Shown in pieces: positions 11,801-22,978 of a stretch of DNA of 64,000 nucleotides; the first letter of the stretch is position 1, and each line of letters starts with the position of its first letter. Source of the stretch: Arcuatula senhousia (lineage: Eukaryota > Mollusca > Bivalvia > Mytilida > Mytilidae); contig OZ020308.1 in the NCBI GenBank assembly GCA_963971305.1, positions 32,517,275-32,581,274 of the forward strand, given 5' to 3'. Both the position numbers and the translations under genes were made by a program. The notes under the pieces were generated by a model. That model ran no database searches and had not been told where the DNA came from. It saw nothing but the letters and a program-made list of their open reading frames with translations.

Positions 11801-14591
11801 TCTCAGCTTTTTTTCGCACTTAAAATATTTGAATGCCCTACCATACTTCATTGCTTCTTGTATTATGTCACGGTACTCACTATTATATCCCCGGAATAAT
11901 ATCATAATACATGTACAGCAATGTGACAAAAGTGAGCACCTAAATACATTTCCGCTATGCATTTATAATTAATAAACAATTTTTGGAAGCACGAAATAGA
12001 TAGCCAACAACGACAGAATTACTCGTGGTTTTTAGCTCACCTGACCCGAAGGGTCAGGTGAGCTATTGTCATCGTTAAGCGTCCGTCGTCCGTCGTCTGT
12101 CGTCCGTCGTCCGTTAACTTTTCTTCAAAGATCTTCTTCTCTGAAACCACTGAAGGGATTGCATTGATACTTGGTATACATGATCTTTAGGATGTCCTCT
12201 ACCAAGTTTGTGAATTATATACACGTCGACCAACCAACATGGCTGCCGTTGCTTAAAATAGAACAGGGGGGTCAGACCATTGTTTTTGGCTTATAACTCG
12301 AAAAGTATAAGAGATAGAGAAAATCCGAAGCAACCTTCCGTGTTCAGCATGAAAAGCTCTACAAATCTCTCCATTGAGTCGAAGTTTTGAAACGACTCCT
12401 TATAGGAGTTATTGCCCTTTAATCATCAAAATTGACCATTTTTGCAGTTTTTGGACGATATCTGGAAAACCGTTAGAGCTAGAGGAAAAGTTAGCATTGC
12501 AGAATTGTTTAGCTCATTGAGATCTACAAAAATGATTTCAGGGTCTAAATTGTCAGATCAGCCGTTTAAGAGTTATTCCCCTTAAACTGTTTTTTCCATT
12601 AATTTACACTGATTTTCAAAAATCTTCTTCTCTGAAACCACTGAAGGGATTGCATTGATACTTGGTATACATGATCTTTAGGATGTCCTCTACCAAGTTT
12701 GTGAATTATATACACGTCGACCAACCAACATGGCTGCCGTTGCTAAAAATAGAACAGGGGGATCAGACCATTGTTTTTGGCTTATAACTCGAAAAGTATA
12801 AGACATAGAGAAAATCCGAAGCAACTTTCCGTGTTCAGCATGAAAAGCTCTACAAATCTCTCCATTGAGTCGAAGTTTTGAAACGACTCCTTATAGGAGT
12901 TATTGCCCTTTAATCATCAAAATTGACCATTTTTGCAGTTTTTGGACGATATCTGGAAAACCGTTAGAGCTAGAGGAAAAGTTAGCATTGCAGAATTGTT
13001 TAGCTCATTGAGATCTACAAAAATGATTTCAGGGTCTAAATTGTCAGATCAGCCGTTTAAGAGTTATTCCCCTTAAACTGTTTTTTCCATTAATTTACAC
13101 TGATTTTCAAAAATCTTCTTCTCTGAAACCACTGAAGGGATTGCATTGATACTTGGTATACATGATCTTTAGGATGTCCTCTACCAAGTTTGTGAATTAT
13201 ATACACGTCGACCAACCAACATGGCTGCCGTTGCTAAAAATAGAACAAGGGGATCAGACCATTGTTTTTGGCTTATAACTCGAAAAGTATAAGACATAGA
13301 GAAAATCCGAAGCAACTTTCCGTGTTCAGCATGAAAAGCTCTACAAATCTCTCCATTGAGTCGAAGTTTTGAAACGACTCCTTATAGGAGTTATTGCCCT
13401 TTAATCATCAAAATTGACCATTTTTGCAGTTTTTGGACGATATCTGGAAAACCGTTAGAGCTAGAGGAAAAATTAGCATTGCAGAATTGTTTAGCTCATT
13501 GAGATCTACAAAAATGATTTCAGGGTCTAAATTGTCAGATCAGCCGTTTAAGAGTTATTCCCCTTAAACTGTTTTTTCCATTAATTTACACTGATTTTCA
13601 AAAATCTTCTTCTCTGAAACCACTGAAGGGATTGCATTGATACTTGGTATACATGATCTTGAGGATGTCCTCTACCAAGTTTGTGAATTATATACACGTC
13701 GACCAACCAACATGGCCGCCGTTGCTAAAAATAGAACAGGGGGGTCAGACCATTGTTTTTGGCTTATAACTCGAAAAGTATAAGAGGTAGAGAAAATCCG
13801 GAGCAACTTTTCATGTTCAGCATCAAAAGGCCCTTACAGGAGTTATTGCCCTTTAACTGTTTTTTTCTATTAATTTAAACTGATTTCCAAAAATCTTCTC
13901 TTAAACCACTGAAAGGATTGTTTTGCAAGTTTGTATACTTGAAAGTTTGTGAAATTTATTCAAACTTTGGCATAAGAGATCAGGTGAGCGATTCAGGCTC
14001 CTGGGAGCCTCTAGTTATGTTTATTTGGACAAAGTGAAAAACATCTTCATTATGTTTTACCTATACAAGTACAGCATGTGTTTGGTTGTATTTTAATTTG
14101 ATCTGTAAAAAGATTATTTTTGGAATGCTTCATTCGTGTGTTTTGTTGTTGTTGTTTTTTTTTATTTCATGAAACCAATCTGAAAGAGGAGTCGTGATTT
14201 ACAGGCAAAAAATGGATACGGTTATAGTTTTTTTTTTCGTTTACGGAACCGAGGGTTCATTTTTGGCACGGTGTCGTGTATTGAAGTCATTATTTTAGCT
14301 ATATTCTTTTTAGTGCGGACGTGATAGAAAGCCCTTATAGAAGACATTTCCTTGGAGGTCGAGTATACATACTTGAATGTAAGGGGGAATAGAATGAGAT
14401 CTAGAAGTTGGTCTCTGGAGCAAATCACCGACGAGGTCTGTAAGTTCCAAAATAGTTCTTCTTGGGAAGCGGAAACGTGCCAAAAGCTGGGTGTCATTGA
14501 GAGAATCTAAATCATTAGACCTGTCTCTAAAAACTCGTTCTCTGCGTATTGCGCGTCTTCGTACAATGTCGAAAATAAATAACTCTGCCAT
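8828..14591 (-). CDS. PIF/Harbinger transposase-like (HARBI1 family) gene, four exons
   Basis: I infer exons 14373-14591, 10242-10576, 9295-9546 and 8828-9047. Each junction has GT/AG signals (donors GTATGT, GTACAC, GTGAGA; acceptors after pyrimidine- or T-rich tracts) and the pieces sum to 1026 bases, an unbroken 341-residue frame. The length matches HARBI1-type proteins (about 350). The N-terminus has the RRERVFRDR and LARFRFPR features of the family, followed by a helix-turn-helix-like stretch (VADVHGISIASASRVI). The DDE nuclease residues are present: Asp about 148 (GAIDGT), Asp about 222 (GDSGYP) and Glu about 258 (TIERSFG). It starts at the first in-frame Met. No Myb-like partner gene or complete pair of terminal repeats is seen, so it may be a transposon remnant with its transposase kept, or a domesticated nuclease. 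Intron 1 (3.8 kb) contains other repeats. Confidence 0.85.
10753..10863. repeat. 111-bp near-palindrome (foldback)
   Basis: Two 49-bp arms (10753-10801 and 10815-10863) are inverted copies with only a few mismatches, separated by 13 bases. The arms contain GATAGTTAAATGA and its complement. It lies in intron 1 of the Harbinger gene. A related shorter inverted stretch follows near 10870-10930. It is probably a foldback or MITE-type element; I see no convincing target duplication. Confidence 0.7.
10900..12033. other. Intron 1 sequence without recognised features
   Basis: This lies between the palindrome and the tandem repeat inside the inferred first intron of the Harbinger gene. Small open frames occur but none has recognisable motifs or splice borders. 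Confidence 0.4.
12034..14016 (+). repeat. AGCTCACCTG family repeat, copy 2, with 491-bp tandem array
   Basis: The 5' end is a perfect 14-bp stem with a 3-base loop (12034-12047 and 12051-12064). The 3' end is CAGGTGAGCGATTCAGG plus a 7-bp hairpin and CTAGTT. Inside, a 491-bp unit begins at 12141, 12632, 13123 and 13614 (counted at CTGAAACCACTG), each spacing being exactly 491. The first three units are nearly identical; the fourth is partial and a degenerate fifth start lies near 13900. No coding frame is conserved. The array sits in the Harbinger intron. Confidence 0.85.
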
Positions 14592-14621
14592 ATTTATTTT
14601 GCATTTTAGACACTTATCTTT

Positions 14622-14790
14622 TATCTTAAGTGTAAATTTTACACTTACGTGTACGCTGAGGTACTCTTAAAGTTACGATAGATTTTACACTTAAAAATTT
14701 CGTAAGATTTTTTGTGAAAAGCAGAAAAATCTTAACTTTACTCGTAAGAGTAAAATCTATCGTAAGATTTTTTGTGAAAAGGACCACTGA
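14622..14790. repeat. Short repeats resembling transposon end, upstream of Harbinger gene
   Basis: A nearly palindromic TAAGTGTAAATTTTACACTTA block (14626-14650 region) is followed by two direct copies of CGTAAGATTTTTTGTGAAAAG (about 14700 and 14760) and by inverted TACGATAGATTTTAC / GTAAAATCTATCGTA segments. Read on the minus strand, the outer edge is CTTTTCACAAAAAATCTTAC. This layout of repeated and inverted blocks close to the start of a transposase gene is what a terminal region looks like. The matching other end was not found near 8400-8830. Confidence 0.4.
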
Positions 14791-15288
14791 TGTCTACATT
14801 GTTCTAATTATACATCAGAATCTTAAATTCAGAGATGATAACGTGGTAAAATGTTCACTTTTGAATAGCACCACCTTTATTCAATGAACACATTGAGTCT
14901 CTTCATTTATTACAGTTAGACCTTCTTGGGAATTTGTAATACTATGGCTGAACGCATTGTCATCTATAAAGATCTAAGAAGTAAACATTAATAATAACTT
15001 ACAGGATTAATTTAAATATTCATCAAGGAATATTATTGATGCACTTAACCGACCACGATAGAAATTTTTACATCATGTACGTGCTGTTAAACTCAATATA
15101 AAACTTGTTTAAGAATTGTGATAGTGGTACGTAATTGTGCGATTATGTATGTTCCCACGAACAAGTGTAACGTGTTTCTACGTTATTACAATTCTTTACT
15201 CTGAGATTGACAATGAAATAAACATATAACTGTATTTTGAAACTAATAGACATTTGATTGAAATGACCTTACATGTAGATTTCCTTTT
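14791..15288. other. No recognised gene
   Basis: AT-rich, no supported frames or repeats. Confidence 0.4.
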
Positions 15289-16490
15289 TAGCTCACCTGG
15301 ACCAAAGGTCCATGTGAGCTATTGCCATCACTTGGCGTCTGTCGTCAGTTAACAATTTTTCAAAAATATTTTCCTTTGAAACTACTGAACATAATTTATT
15401 GAAACTTGGTATGAATGATCCTTAGGGTGTCCTGCACCAAACTTGTGTTTCGATTTTTGATCCGTCATAAAACATGGCCGTTGTTGCTAAAAAATAGACC
15501 AGGGGGTCAGACTATTGTTTTTGGCTTGTAAATCAAAAAGTATAAGAGATAAATGAAATTTGATGCCACACTACTGCTTCAGCATCAAAAGTTCTACAAA
15601 TGTCTCAGATGATCCCCCCTTATAGGGGTTACAGCTCCTTACAGGTGAAAAATAGCGTTTTTTAATGTTTTTGGCTTATAGAATGAAAACTATTGCAGAT
15701 AGAGGAAAGCTGTTGCTTGCTTAAATGTTCAGCTCATTTAGCTCTACAAAAGTCTTCATAGGGTCGAAGTTGTCAGATGACCCCTTATAGGGGTTCCAGC
15801 CCCTTAAAGGCGAAAAATAGTGTTTTTGGCCTATAGAATGAAAACTATTGCAGATAGAGAAAAGCTGTTGCTTTGCTTAAATGTTCAGCTCATTTAGCTC
15901 TACAAAAGTCTTCATATGGTTGAAGATGTCAGATGACCCCTTATAGGAGTTCCAGCCCCTTAATGGCGAAAAATAAAGTTCCTGCTTAAATGTTTAGCTC
16001 ATTTAACTCTATAAAAGTCTTAGTAGGGTCGAAGTTGTCAGATGACCCCTTATAGGGGTTACAGCCCCTTAAAGGCAAAACAAAAGTGTTTTTTGGCCTA
16101 TAGCAGATAGAGAAAAGCTGTTGCTTGCATATATGTTCAGCTCATTTTCACAAAAACATTGTCAGATGACCCCTTATAGGGATTATTGCCCCTAACTTAA
16201 CACGTTTTTATGTTTTTGGCTTATATAATCAAAACTATAGCAGAAAGAAAAGTGGTTGCTTGCTTAAATGTTCAATTCATTAAGCTGTTAACAAAAGTCT
16301 CTATAGAGTCAAAGTGTTGAGATGGCCCTTAAAATTACATTTTGCACGTTTTTGGCCTATAGAATGAACTATTGCTGAAAGAGTAAAGCTGTTGCTTGCT
16401 TAAATGTTCAGCTTATTTAGCTCTACAAAGTCCTTCATAGGGTTGACATCAAGACCAGATGAGCGATTCAGGCTCCTGGAAGCCTCTTGT
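15289..16490 (+). repeat. AGCTCACCTG family repeat, copy 3
   Basis: It opens with an inverted repeat (AGCTCACCTGGACC, AAA, then its complement with one mismatch) and closes with GATGAGCGATTCAGG, a short hairpin and CTCTTGT. The interior is an imperfect tandem array of about 110-156 bp units, each with TTGTCAGATGACCCC, a CTTATAGGGGTT block, TTTTTGGCCTATAGAATG and AAGCTGTTGCTTGC. The interior differs from copies 1 and 2, so only the ends define the family. Confidence 0.75.
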
Positions 16491-16885
16491 TTGTATATTG
16501 AATTAATTTTGAATGACAACTAAATTTTAAAACACTTATTGTTTATAATCTTGTATAGACGAAACGCGCGTCAGACGTAGCAAAATTTATAGTTTGGAAC
16601 TTTGTTTTTATTTTAATTTTGAACACCCGTAAAGGTTAGCGCTGCTGGTGGAGTTTTAATTCCATGAGGTAAGCCTGCTCTGGCACTAACACCTAGTGTT
16701 GGAGAACACATCAGAGCTTTAAATTATCCGTTATAGCGCATCTACTCTACAAATACATCTAGATAAAATGGAATACCCCTAGTAATATTCCATTGTTGGA
16801 AGATTAAAAGTACAATCAATCAATACAATGGGTGTTCATCTTACCTGTCCAGATTTTTAAATACCACCAAAGAGGCTATTCATTC
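16491..16885 (+). repeat. Dispersed repeat fragment with ACGCGCGTC block
   Basis: The segment contains GACGAAACGCGCGTCAGACG (near 16559), which I associate with a frequent mussel repeat, and ends near 16820 in TACAATCAATCAATACAATG, which has the look of a retroposon tail. No coding frame is supported. The classification is uncertain. Confidence 0.35.
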
Positions 16886-16900
16886 TCTTTCAGCTACGAG

Positions 16901-17343
16901 TCCCGTGCGGGGCACGGGTGGCGAATAGGCCCGCAGCCTAGCTTGTCGGAAGAGGCGACTAAGGGTCTTGGGATTCTGACGTCGGGTCAGTGCTCAGAAC
17001 ACAGAGCGACCAAGTATGTACCCTAAGTGGCTGAATAGGGAAGCCCTCGTCCGCGGGGGGTTGTCGGGTCTATAATCTGCCGACCATAGTGGGCCAACGT
17101 GTGTGAAGAGTGCCACGCTCCATGCACGTAAAAGACCCCTTTGTGGACCGCCAAGTAGTGCACCACATAGGCTAAATTTTCCGCCCCTACCCACCTCTCC
17201 CCTTTTCCTGTGGTTCTTCAAAATTTACCGGTCCTTTGTTTCATTTATCATCATTTCATGTTAATTTTATCATCCTATTCATGTTCATATCCTGTAAATA
17301 GCCTATATAGCGTTGCACGAGCGTAAAACACCAACTCACTCAC
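16901..17343 (+). mobile_element. SINE-like element, copy A, 15-bp target duplication
   Basis: The head is TCCCGTGCGGGGCACGGGTG followed by an A-box-like TGGCGAATAGG, as in tRNA-derived pol III promoters. The 3' end is GCGTAAAACACCAACTCACTC with ACTC repeats. The 15-base TCTTTCAGCTACGAG occurs on both sides (16886-16900 and 17344-17358), a target site duplication typical of LINE-mediated insertion. Short frames that cross it are not genes. Confidence 0.85.
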
Positions 17344-17878
17344 TCTTTCAGCTACGAGAAATATATCATTTTGTTTGAATCAAAAAGGCCAAATAAAAAA
17401 AAATATTCAGGCCTTGAAAAAAGTGAAAAGAATGTACTTGCTGTAAACAATATAAGGAAAAAAAGTATTTTAAACAGAATTAATGTAATGCCAACCTAGA
17501 ATTTTTAAAAATAGTATTTCGTCAGAGGTGAAATATAGAATTTTATTCTAGTTGAATCAACTATTGTAAGAAAGAAGGGCTTCATTGAATTTTAATAAAA
17601 GTTTAGTTTACTAATGGATACATATTTAGTTATGTTGGCAAATAGGAAGTAGATAAACAAACGTCCTGACATCAAGCTCTATTATATGGGACCCAAATAC
17701 CTAATATTATTTACATGCAGAATTATGTGGTAAAGTTTCATATATATACTTCAATAATGTTTGAGTAAATAATCATCGCCTGTAAATAACCTATATAGCG
17801 TTGCACGGGTGTAAAACACCAACTCACTGACTCTTTTAGCTACGAGAAATATATCATTTTGTTTGAATCAAAAAGGCT
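17286..17878 (+). repeat. Duplicated SINE 3' end plus flank
   Basis: About 105 bases spanning the end of SINE copy A and its right flank (about 17286-17390) recur at about 17772-17878 with a handful of differences, including the AGCTACGAGAAATATATCAT flank. Because the second copy also includes flank, it is a segmental duplication and not an independent SINE insertion. The TATACTTCAATAATG motif lies on both sides of the second copy (17745 and 17936). The 380 bases in between hold nothing I recognise. Confidence 0.65.
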
Positions 17879-19140
17879 TTTATTTTTATTAAAATTTTAT
17901 TAAAAGTTTATTCCTTTTTTTTCCTAATATTGTATATACTTCAATAATGCTTAAGTATATATCAATACATAATAGAAAACTAATCATAAGGTATAAACAA
18001 ATCTTAAAGAAAATATCTTTTAATGACCCCAAGTTTACTTACAGTTGGCAAACTTTTATGATTGAACATACTGATACAGTGATTATTTTTGAACTCACCA
18101 ATATGTTGTATATAATGCACATACAGCATTGGATCCTGAAATAAAGCCGGTTAAATTCCGCTCAATGAAATATAGACCTTTTTATTAATTTTGCTCAGCT
18201 TTTCATTCACCCATCAGCCAATTCGAATAATGGAGGCGAAAGCGCATTTTTTACGCATTGTGATTTTTTTTTCACTATAAATTACCAAGTAAATATCGTA
18301 TAGCTGTTTTTCGCAGGGGTTAATTTTTGCGTTTTTTTTTGTGTCATCAGGTATATGAAAAAATTTTGCGGGTTTAATTTTTGCAGTTTTTTTATGTGTT
18401 GGTATACGATTTGCGTTAGAAGGAAATTATACAGGTACATTTAAGGATTTCCAACAACCTGGGAAGATAACCTGCTATACGATATGTGATAGAACTCCCC
18501 CCAATGTTTTTCTTCACCCCTCAGCAAAAATATTCGAAGAAAATGGTCATTCCCTAAGAAAAGTGATTAAAGTTTCCTATATCTGGAGTTTCTGCAAAAC
18601 ATTCAATTTTCCTACATTTTGAAAAAAAAGATCAACTATTACAAACACTATGATTATTACGTGGACTTTATATCATTCATGTCTTTGTATGAATGGAATG
18701 TCTCCTGGTACAAAACTCAACTCTCCATACTTCCGACGACATCCCCGGAGCTGGCACAAGTCTATTACCTACCATAAGAAAGTGTTTTTGGAGCATTTCA
18801 AAATCGGCTTTATGGATATTGGAAATTCCACAGATCGACCGTCACCACTCATGTTGTACAAGAAAACAAACCAGTTTTCCGGTAAATTCATACGAGAACA
18901 ATCATGTTCGGAAAATTTTTTAATGCCATTCGGAAACTCGGACCCTTTGCCATAACAAAAAAACATCCGAAAGACTCCATATCATTGCGAATCTAGAAGT
19001 GCTGCCCATTTCTTGAAGATAATTGAGATTGGACAGCTAACAGAAAGGCATCACTTGCTGTTTAAATTTACACGCTCCTCATTAAATGAACTGTTACAGA
19101 TACTGAGGAAACAGGGTCCTTGGTAGCCTAAAGATGCACG
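17879..19140. other. No recognised gene
   Basis: The stretch has low-complexity T-rich tracts near 18260-18400. A frame on the plus strand (18650-18955) and a short open stretch at about 18957-19125 have no recognisable motif; the latter ends right at the next SINE and could be a truncated exon, but nothing decides it. Confidence 0.35.
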
Positions 19141-19590
19141 TTCCCGTGCGGGGCCCGGGTGGCGAATAGGCCCGCAGTAGAGCATAGCTTTTATTAAAAG
19201 AGGCGACTAAGGGTCTTCGGATTCTGACGTCGGGTTCGTGCTCAGCCCACAGAGCGACCAAGTGTGTACCTCGGTGGCTGAATAGGGTGGCTCTCGTCCG
19301 CGGGGGTTGTCAGGTCTATAATACTGAAACCCTGACGCCGACCACAGTGGGCCAACGTGTGTGGAGAGTGCCACGCTTCATGCACGTAAAGGACCCATTT
19401 GTAGACCGCCAAGTAGTGCACCACATAGGCTAAATTTTCCGACTATACCCACCACTCCCCTTTTCCTGTGGTTCTTCAAAATTGACCGTTCTTTTGTTTC
19501 TCACCCCACCCCATATTTCATTTATCATCACCATTTCAAGTTTACAGCGTTGCACGGACGTAAACACCAACTAACTCACTCTCTCACGCT
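19141..19590 (+). mobile_element. SINE-like element, copy B
   Basis: It has the same head (CCCGTGCGGGGCCCGGGTGG), middle (GACTAAGGGTCTT, CCAAGTAGTGCACCACATAGG) and ACTC-type end as the other copies. A small extra TTTTATTAAAAG insertion lies near 19188. I see no clear target duplication, so the flanks may have decayed or rearranged. Confidence 0.7.
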
Positions 19591-20207
19591 CTCTTTTACA
19601 AACCCCTCGTGATATAGATGTTTTTAAAAAAAGATAGGTGTTTGGGCATCTATGTTAAGTGCAAAGTTTGTCTTAAACATGGCGAGTGATTTTTTTTTCC
19701 ACATAGACGACAATTAAAGGCTGGGTTTTTATCCAATAAAATACAAACAATTCCTTGCTGTACAAGAACAATAAGACTGATGATGTAGCCAGACTTCTCC
19801 ATACACAGCCAAACATTTTGGTCAGCATTGGACAGTATTTGAGTTGGGGTACAGCTAGCTTTAAAGCACAATACTTTGCAGGTTTCATCTCAGGAAGTGG
19901 ATGATAGTAGACCTCCTTTAGCCAACTGTTAGAAAAGAATTCGTATGCTTAGCCTAACTTGTACTCATTTAAAAATGTTCAGTTCTGGTATCGGGGCACT
20001 TTTTAACTAAACATGTAGTAATTTCTGAAAGGAAAATATAGGGTCAATTAAAATTGACACAATTCAAAGTGTCATGGACGCATATACGGTGATCCAACTT
20101 TTTACTAAATAGCATAAGTGTCAGTGTTTTCCTTTGCAATTTCAAACCTGGAAGGCTTTATAGGAACGGACATCCTATTGGCCATAAAACAGAATACTGC
20201 AGCTCAC
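19591..20207. other. No confident gene; possible last-exon region on minus strand
   Basis: On the minus strand an acceptor-like TTCTTTTCTAACAG lies near 19930. If joined to the exon-like segment at 20208-20339, a stop follows within a few codons, which would fit a terminal exon. Other open stretches here (19650-19888) have no recognised motif. Confidence 0.25.
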
Positions 20208-20339
20208 CTTGGAACCTATCTTTGCCGAACCTTATCTTTTTTGAATCGTTCTTCAAATCATCCACTCTCCACGATAAAAACAAATCTGGTACCTCTTCTG
20301 TTATCAGAATTCCCTTGGCATTAAAATCTACTGGATTTC
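20208..20339 (-). CDS. Exon-like segment of unidentified gene
   Basis: A 132-bp stretch has an acceptor (CTTATAG) and a donor (GTGAGC) on the minus strand and a single open frame of 43 complete codons, entered with two bases and left with one. Those phases are compatible with the exon-like segment at 24473-25104 on the same strand. The peptide (NPVDFNAKGILITEEVPDLF...) has no motif I know. It could be a chance open stretch; the splice signals and phase match are the only support. Confidence 0.3.
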
Positions 20340-20604
20340 CTATAAGATAAAAGAATTTTATTTAATAATGTGTCATAGAACATTGTATAAAGGAAGTTTT
20401 GTTTTCGATAAAATCAAATCTTTAGAAAATGATTTTAAACTTCTGATTATTCAATACCACAAATGGCTTCAATTTGTTTGAGCTGAAGGTACAAGGAAGC
20501 AAGTATATGCACTGAAATTATTTGGTATGGGCTTTCTAAAATATTTGTCACACTTATCTGGAACTCATACATCAGATTATATATTAGTATATATTTAGAA
20601 CTCG
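20340..20604. other. No recognised gene
   Basis: AT-rich flank without supported features. Confidence 0.4.
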
Positions 20605-20762
20605 GAGGTGCGATGAGAACGCGGAACCGCGATGGTCACGCCGAAGTGCGATGCTCGCGCGGAAGAGCGATGGTGTGAATCGAGAAACACGCCAGAGTGC
20701 GACGGTTCCGCGGAAGGGCGATGGTAAGAAATAGAAAGTGTGCCGAAGTGCAATGGCCGGGT
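20605..20762 (+). repeat. GC-rich degenerate tandem repeat
   Basis: Short units of about 18-25 bp with a GCGGAAG(A/G)GCGATGG or GCCGAAGTGCGATG core repeat along this stretch (for example 20665, 20714, 20741). Its base composition stands out sharply from the AT-rich surroundings. Minus-strand frames over it are a result of stop-poor GC content and are not genes. Confidence 0.6.
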
Positions 20763-21470
20763 TTAAAGTACTCCGTAATGGATTGATTAAACTAAACATG
20801 CTAACTTGAGGTCAAGTTATTAAAATTGATATTATAAACGTCAATGCTTTAAATGTTACAATCAAATAAAATTCAATCAACGATTAAAATTGTGATATGA
20901 AACGTACAGATGTTGCACAAACGTCATTGTTCTAGTTCGTGGAAAATATGCCGTCGGTAACGTTCAGAATTCAATAGTTTCAAGCAATGGATTCACAGGA
21001 CCAGAATGGATGTCCCGACGCTGGATACGTCATTGAGAAAGACATGATGAAAAAATAGACAAACATTCCCAGTCCAGAGCAGTTTTGGGCCGTACACGAG
21101 GAAGTAAAAAAAAATGTGCCGTGCTTAGGACCAAAACAAATCATGGGGAGCCAAGAAAATCGAGGAAGAACTAGGTATACAAATGGGTAAAACCAGCATA
21201 AGGATGCAGGCTACTTCATCTTCGATAACTCTATAGGTGCCTTGTTCCACAGAAGTGGGGCACTCAGTGAGAACCACAGACGAGTTCTGACCAAAGAGGC
21301 ACTATACGAGAAATAGAGAAAAAACACAAAACTGATTATAGGAAGAACGATGCGGTGTACGAAACACTCCGGAAGAATTTCTTCCCCGTGGTGAGAGAAA
21401 CGTCCGTCTCCTGGGATGCTTTTCTTCATGCTGAATCTGAAATATGATTTTGAATCCAGATTTCACAATC
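20763..21470. other. No recognised gene
   Basis: The stretch near 20990-21180 contains a broken plus-strand frame (starting at an ATG near 20986, stops after about 24 codons). A minus-strand open stretch at 21211-21429 has no motif. Nothing can be named. Confidence 0.35.
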
Positions 21471-21474
21471 TTAA

Positions 21475-21952
21475 GGGGATATGTTACTTTGGTCAACCAT
21501 CTTACTTTTCAAAACAAATTTGCACAATGAATGTTAATACCATGACACATCGAAATATGTATTTGAAATTGGGGGTCATGGGTCGATTTTTAAAGTTATT
21601 CCAATTTGAAATTATCGTTTTTTGGCGGACAATTTGTATAGAAGTAATGGGAAAAGATCAAATATTTTCAAAAATTTGTTAATCTCCATTGATTAAAACA
21701 ACTTTTATTGCATTACATTTTAATAAAAAACTAACACAAGAAAGTCCAAATCTTTCTTTAATCAACGATACATATTTTGTCATAGGTCATGGACCATCTT
21801 TTTTCTCGAATTTACATCAAAGATAAACAATAGCGTTAAAGTTCAACGCTATTCAAGTAAAATTGACGTTGCGTTTCAAATCGAAAATGGACGTTTTTCT
21901 GTTTTACAGGTAAATTTTATCGATAACGTCGTCTTTAACGGAACGTATCCCC
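21475..21952. mobile_element. TTAA-flanked MITE, 478 bp
   Basis: The element starts GGGGATATGTTAC and its other end, read in reverse complement, starts GGGGATACGTTCC: imperfect terminal inverted repeats of about 13 bp. TTAA lies directly outside both ends (21471-21474 and 21953-21956), the target duplication typical of piggyBac-type transposition. It encodes nothing, so it would depend on a transposase elsewhere. The superfamily is inferred from the TTAA alone. Confidence 0.6.
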
Positions 21953-22020
21953 TTAATCATGATTCATGAAATAAAGAAACGATGTGATTTGTTATCATTG
22001 GTCCCTTTCGTGATTTCAAT

Positions 22021-22978
22021 ATGGAGTCAAAAGATGTTGCATTGAGTATAGTCACTGATTGCCAATTTTTTAGCATCCAACGTCAAATCAAATGAGAATC
22101 TGTGATGTCTTGGAAACTGAAATTCCAAAAGTTCTACTGCCGATTATTAATGCTCATAATGAAACCAGAGATGAAGCTGTGAGATGTAAAGGCTATGTTC
22201 CATTTATTGTTAGTATTTACAGCCTTAAGAATTTAGACAACATTTTCGCACAACCCTATCGTCATTTGAAATAATTTTAACAAATTTAGGGAATTTACCA
22301 GAAGTTTCTGAAACAACACGAGGGCATCAATCGAGACCTCTTGAGAAAAAAACTTTTAGTGACATTATGGTATCTTGGAAATCTCGAGTCTATGCGCTCC
22401 ATTGCCGACAGATTTGACATAACAAAATAAAGTGTTTATCATTGTACAAGAAAGGTTTGCAAAGCAGTAGTGCAACATTTTACACATAAATTTATAGTAT
22501 GGCCAACAAAATCCTGTAGAATTTATAAGAAAATAGTTGACGGGTTCCAGGCTGGCTGGATGGCAGGATGCATTGGATGTATCGATTCCACTCATATTGC
22601 AATAAAAGCACCACATACACAAGAAGCTGCCTATTTGAATAGAAAGAGCTATCATTCAATTATTTTACAGTGTGTCTGCGATCACAAAAGACGTTTTATT
22701 GCTGGTCATGATGCCACCGTATTAAGAAGCTCTATTTACAATGAAATTTGTCGTAACAGTGTTAAGTATTTTCCGAATCGCAATTTTATCATTGGAGACC
22801 AATCCTATCCCCTTGAAATTCAGGACAATGGTAAATTATCATATGATCAAATACGTTTCAATAAGGTGTTATCGTCCAAACGCCAATTGATTGAACAAGC
22901 CTTTGACATCTTAAAAGGGAGATTTAGAAAACTCAAGTTGATGGACATTGACTTAACTGAATATATTGAATCCCGGGA
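22021..22978 (+). pseudogene. PIF/Harbinger transposase pseudogene, 3' truncated
   Basis: The remnant shows the family pattern LWYLGN.ESMRSIADRFDIT (22361-22425), then GCIDSTHIAIKAP (first Asp), HDATVLRSS, IIGDQSYPL (second Asp) and LIEQAFDILKGRFRKL (Glu), all in the stretch up to 22960. The reading frame changes near 22274 and near 22348 (an A run), and a TAA interrupts it at about 22427. The C-terminus is lost at about 22975, where a SINE head begins, so the last part was deleted during later insertion or rearrangement. It is a different subfamily from the two other Harbinger genes in the window and cannot be active. Confidence 0.8.

Noticed and set aside
12034..14016. CRISPR or bacterial-type repeat array
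   Set aside because: Units are 491 bp, contiguous with no spacers, in an intron of a eukaryotic gene.
7143..16490. Helitron assignment for the hairpin-ended repeats
   Set aside because: The 3' hairpin with CTNG is suggestive, but the 5' end and target do not fit clearly and no helicase is present, so the class is left open.
18650..19125. Possible gene on the plus strand
   Set aside because: Two open stretches lack motifs and agreed splice signals; I could not support a product.
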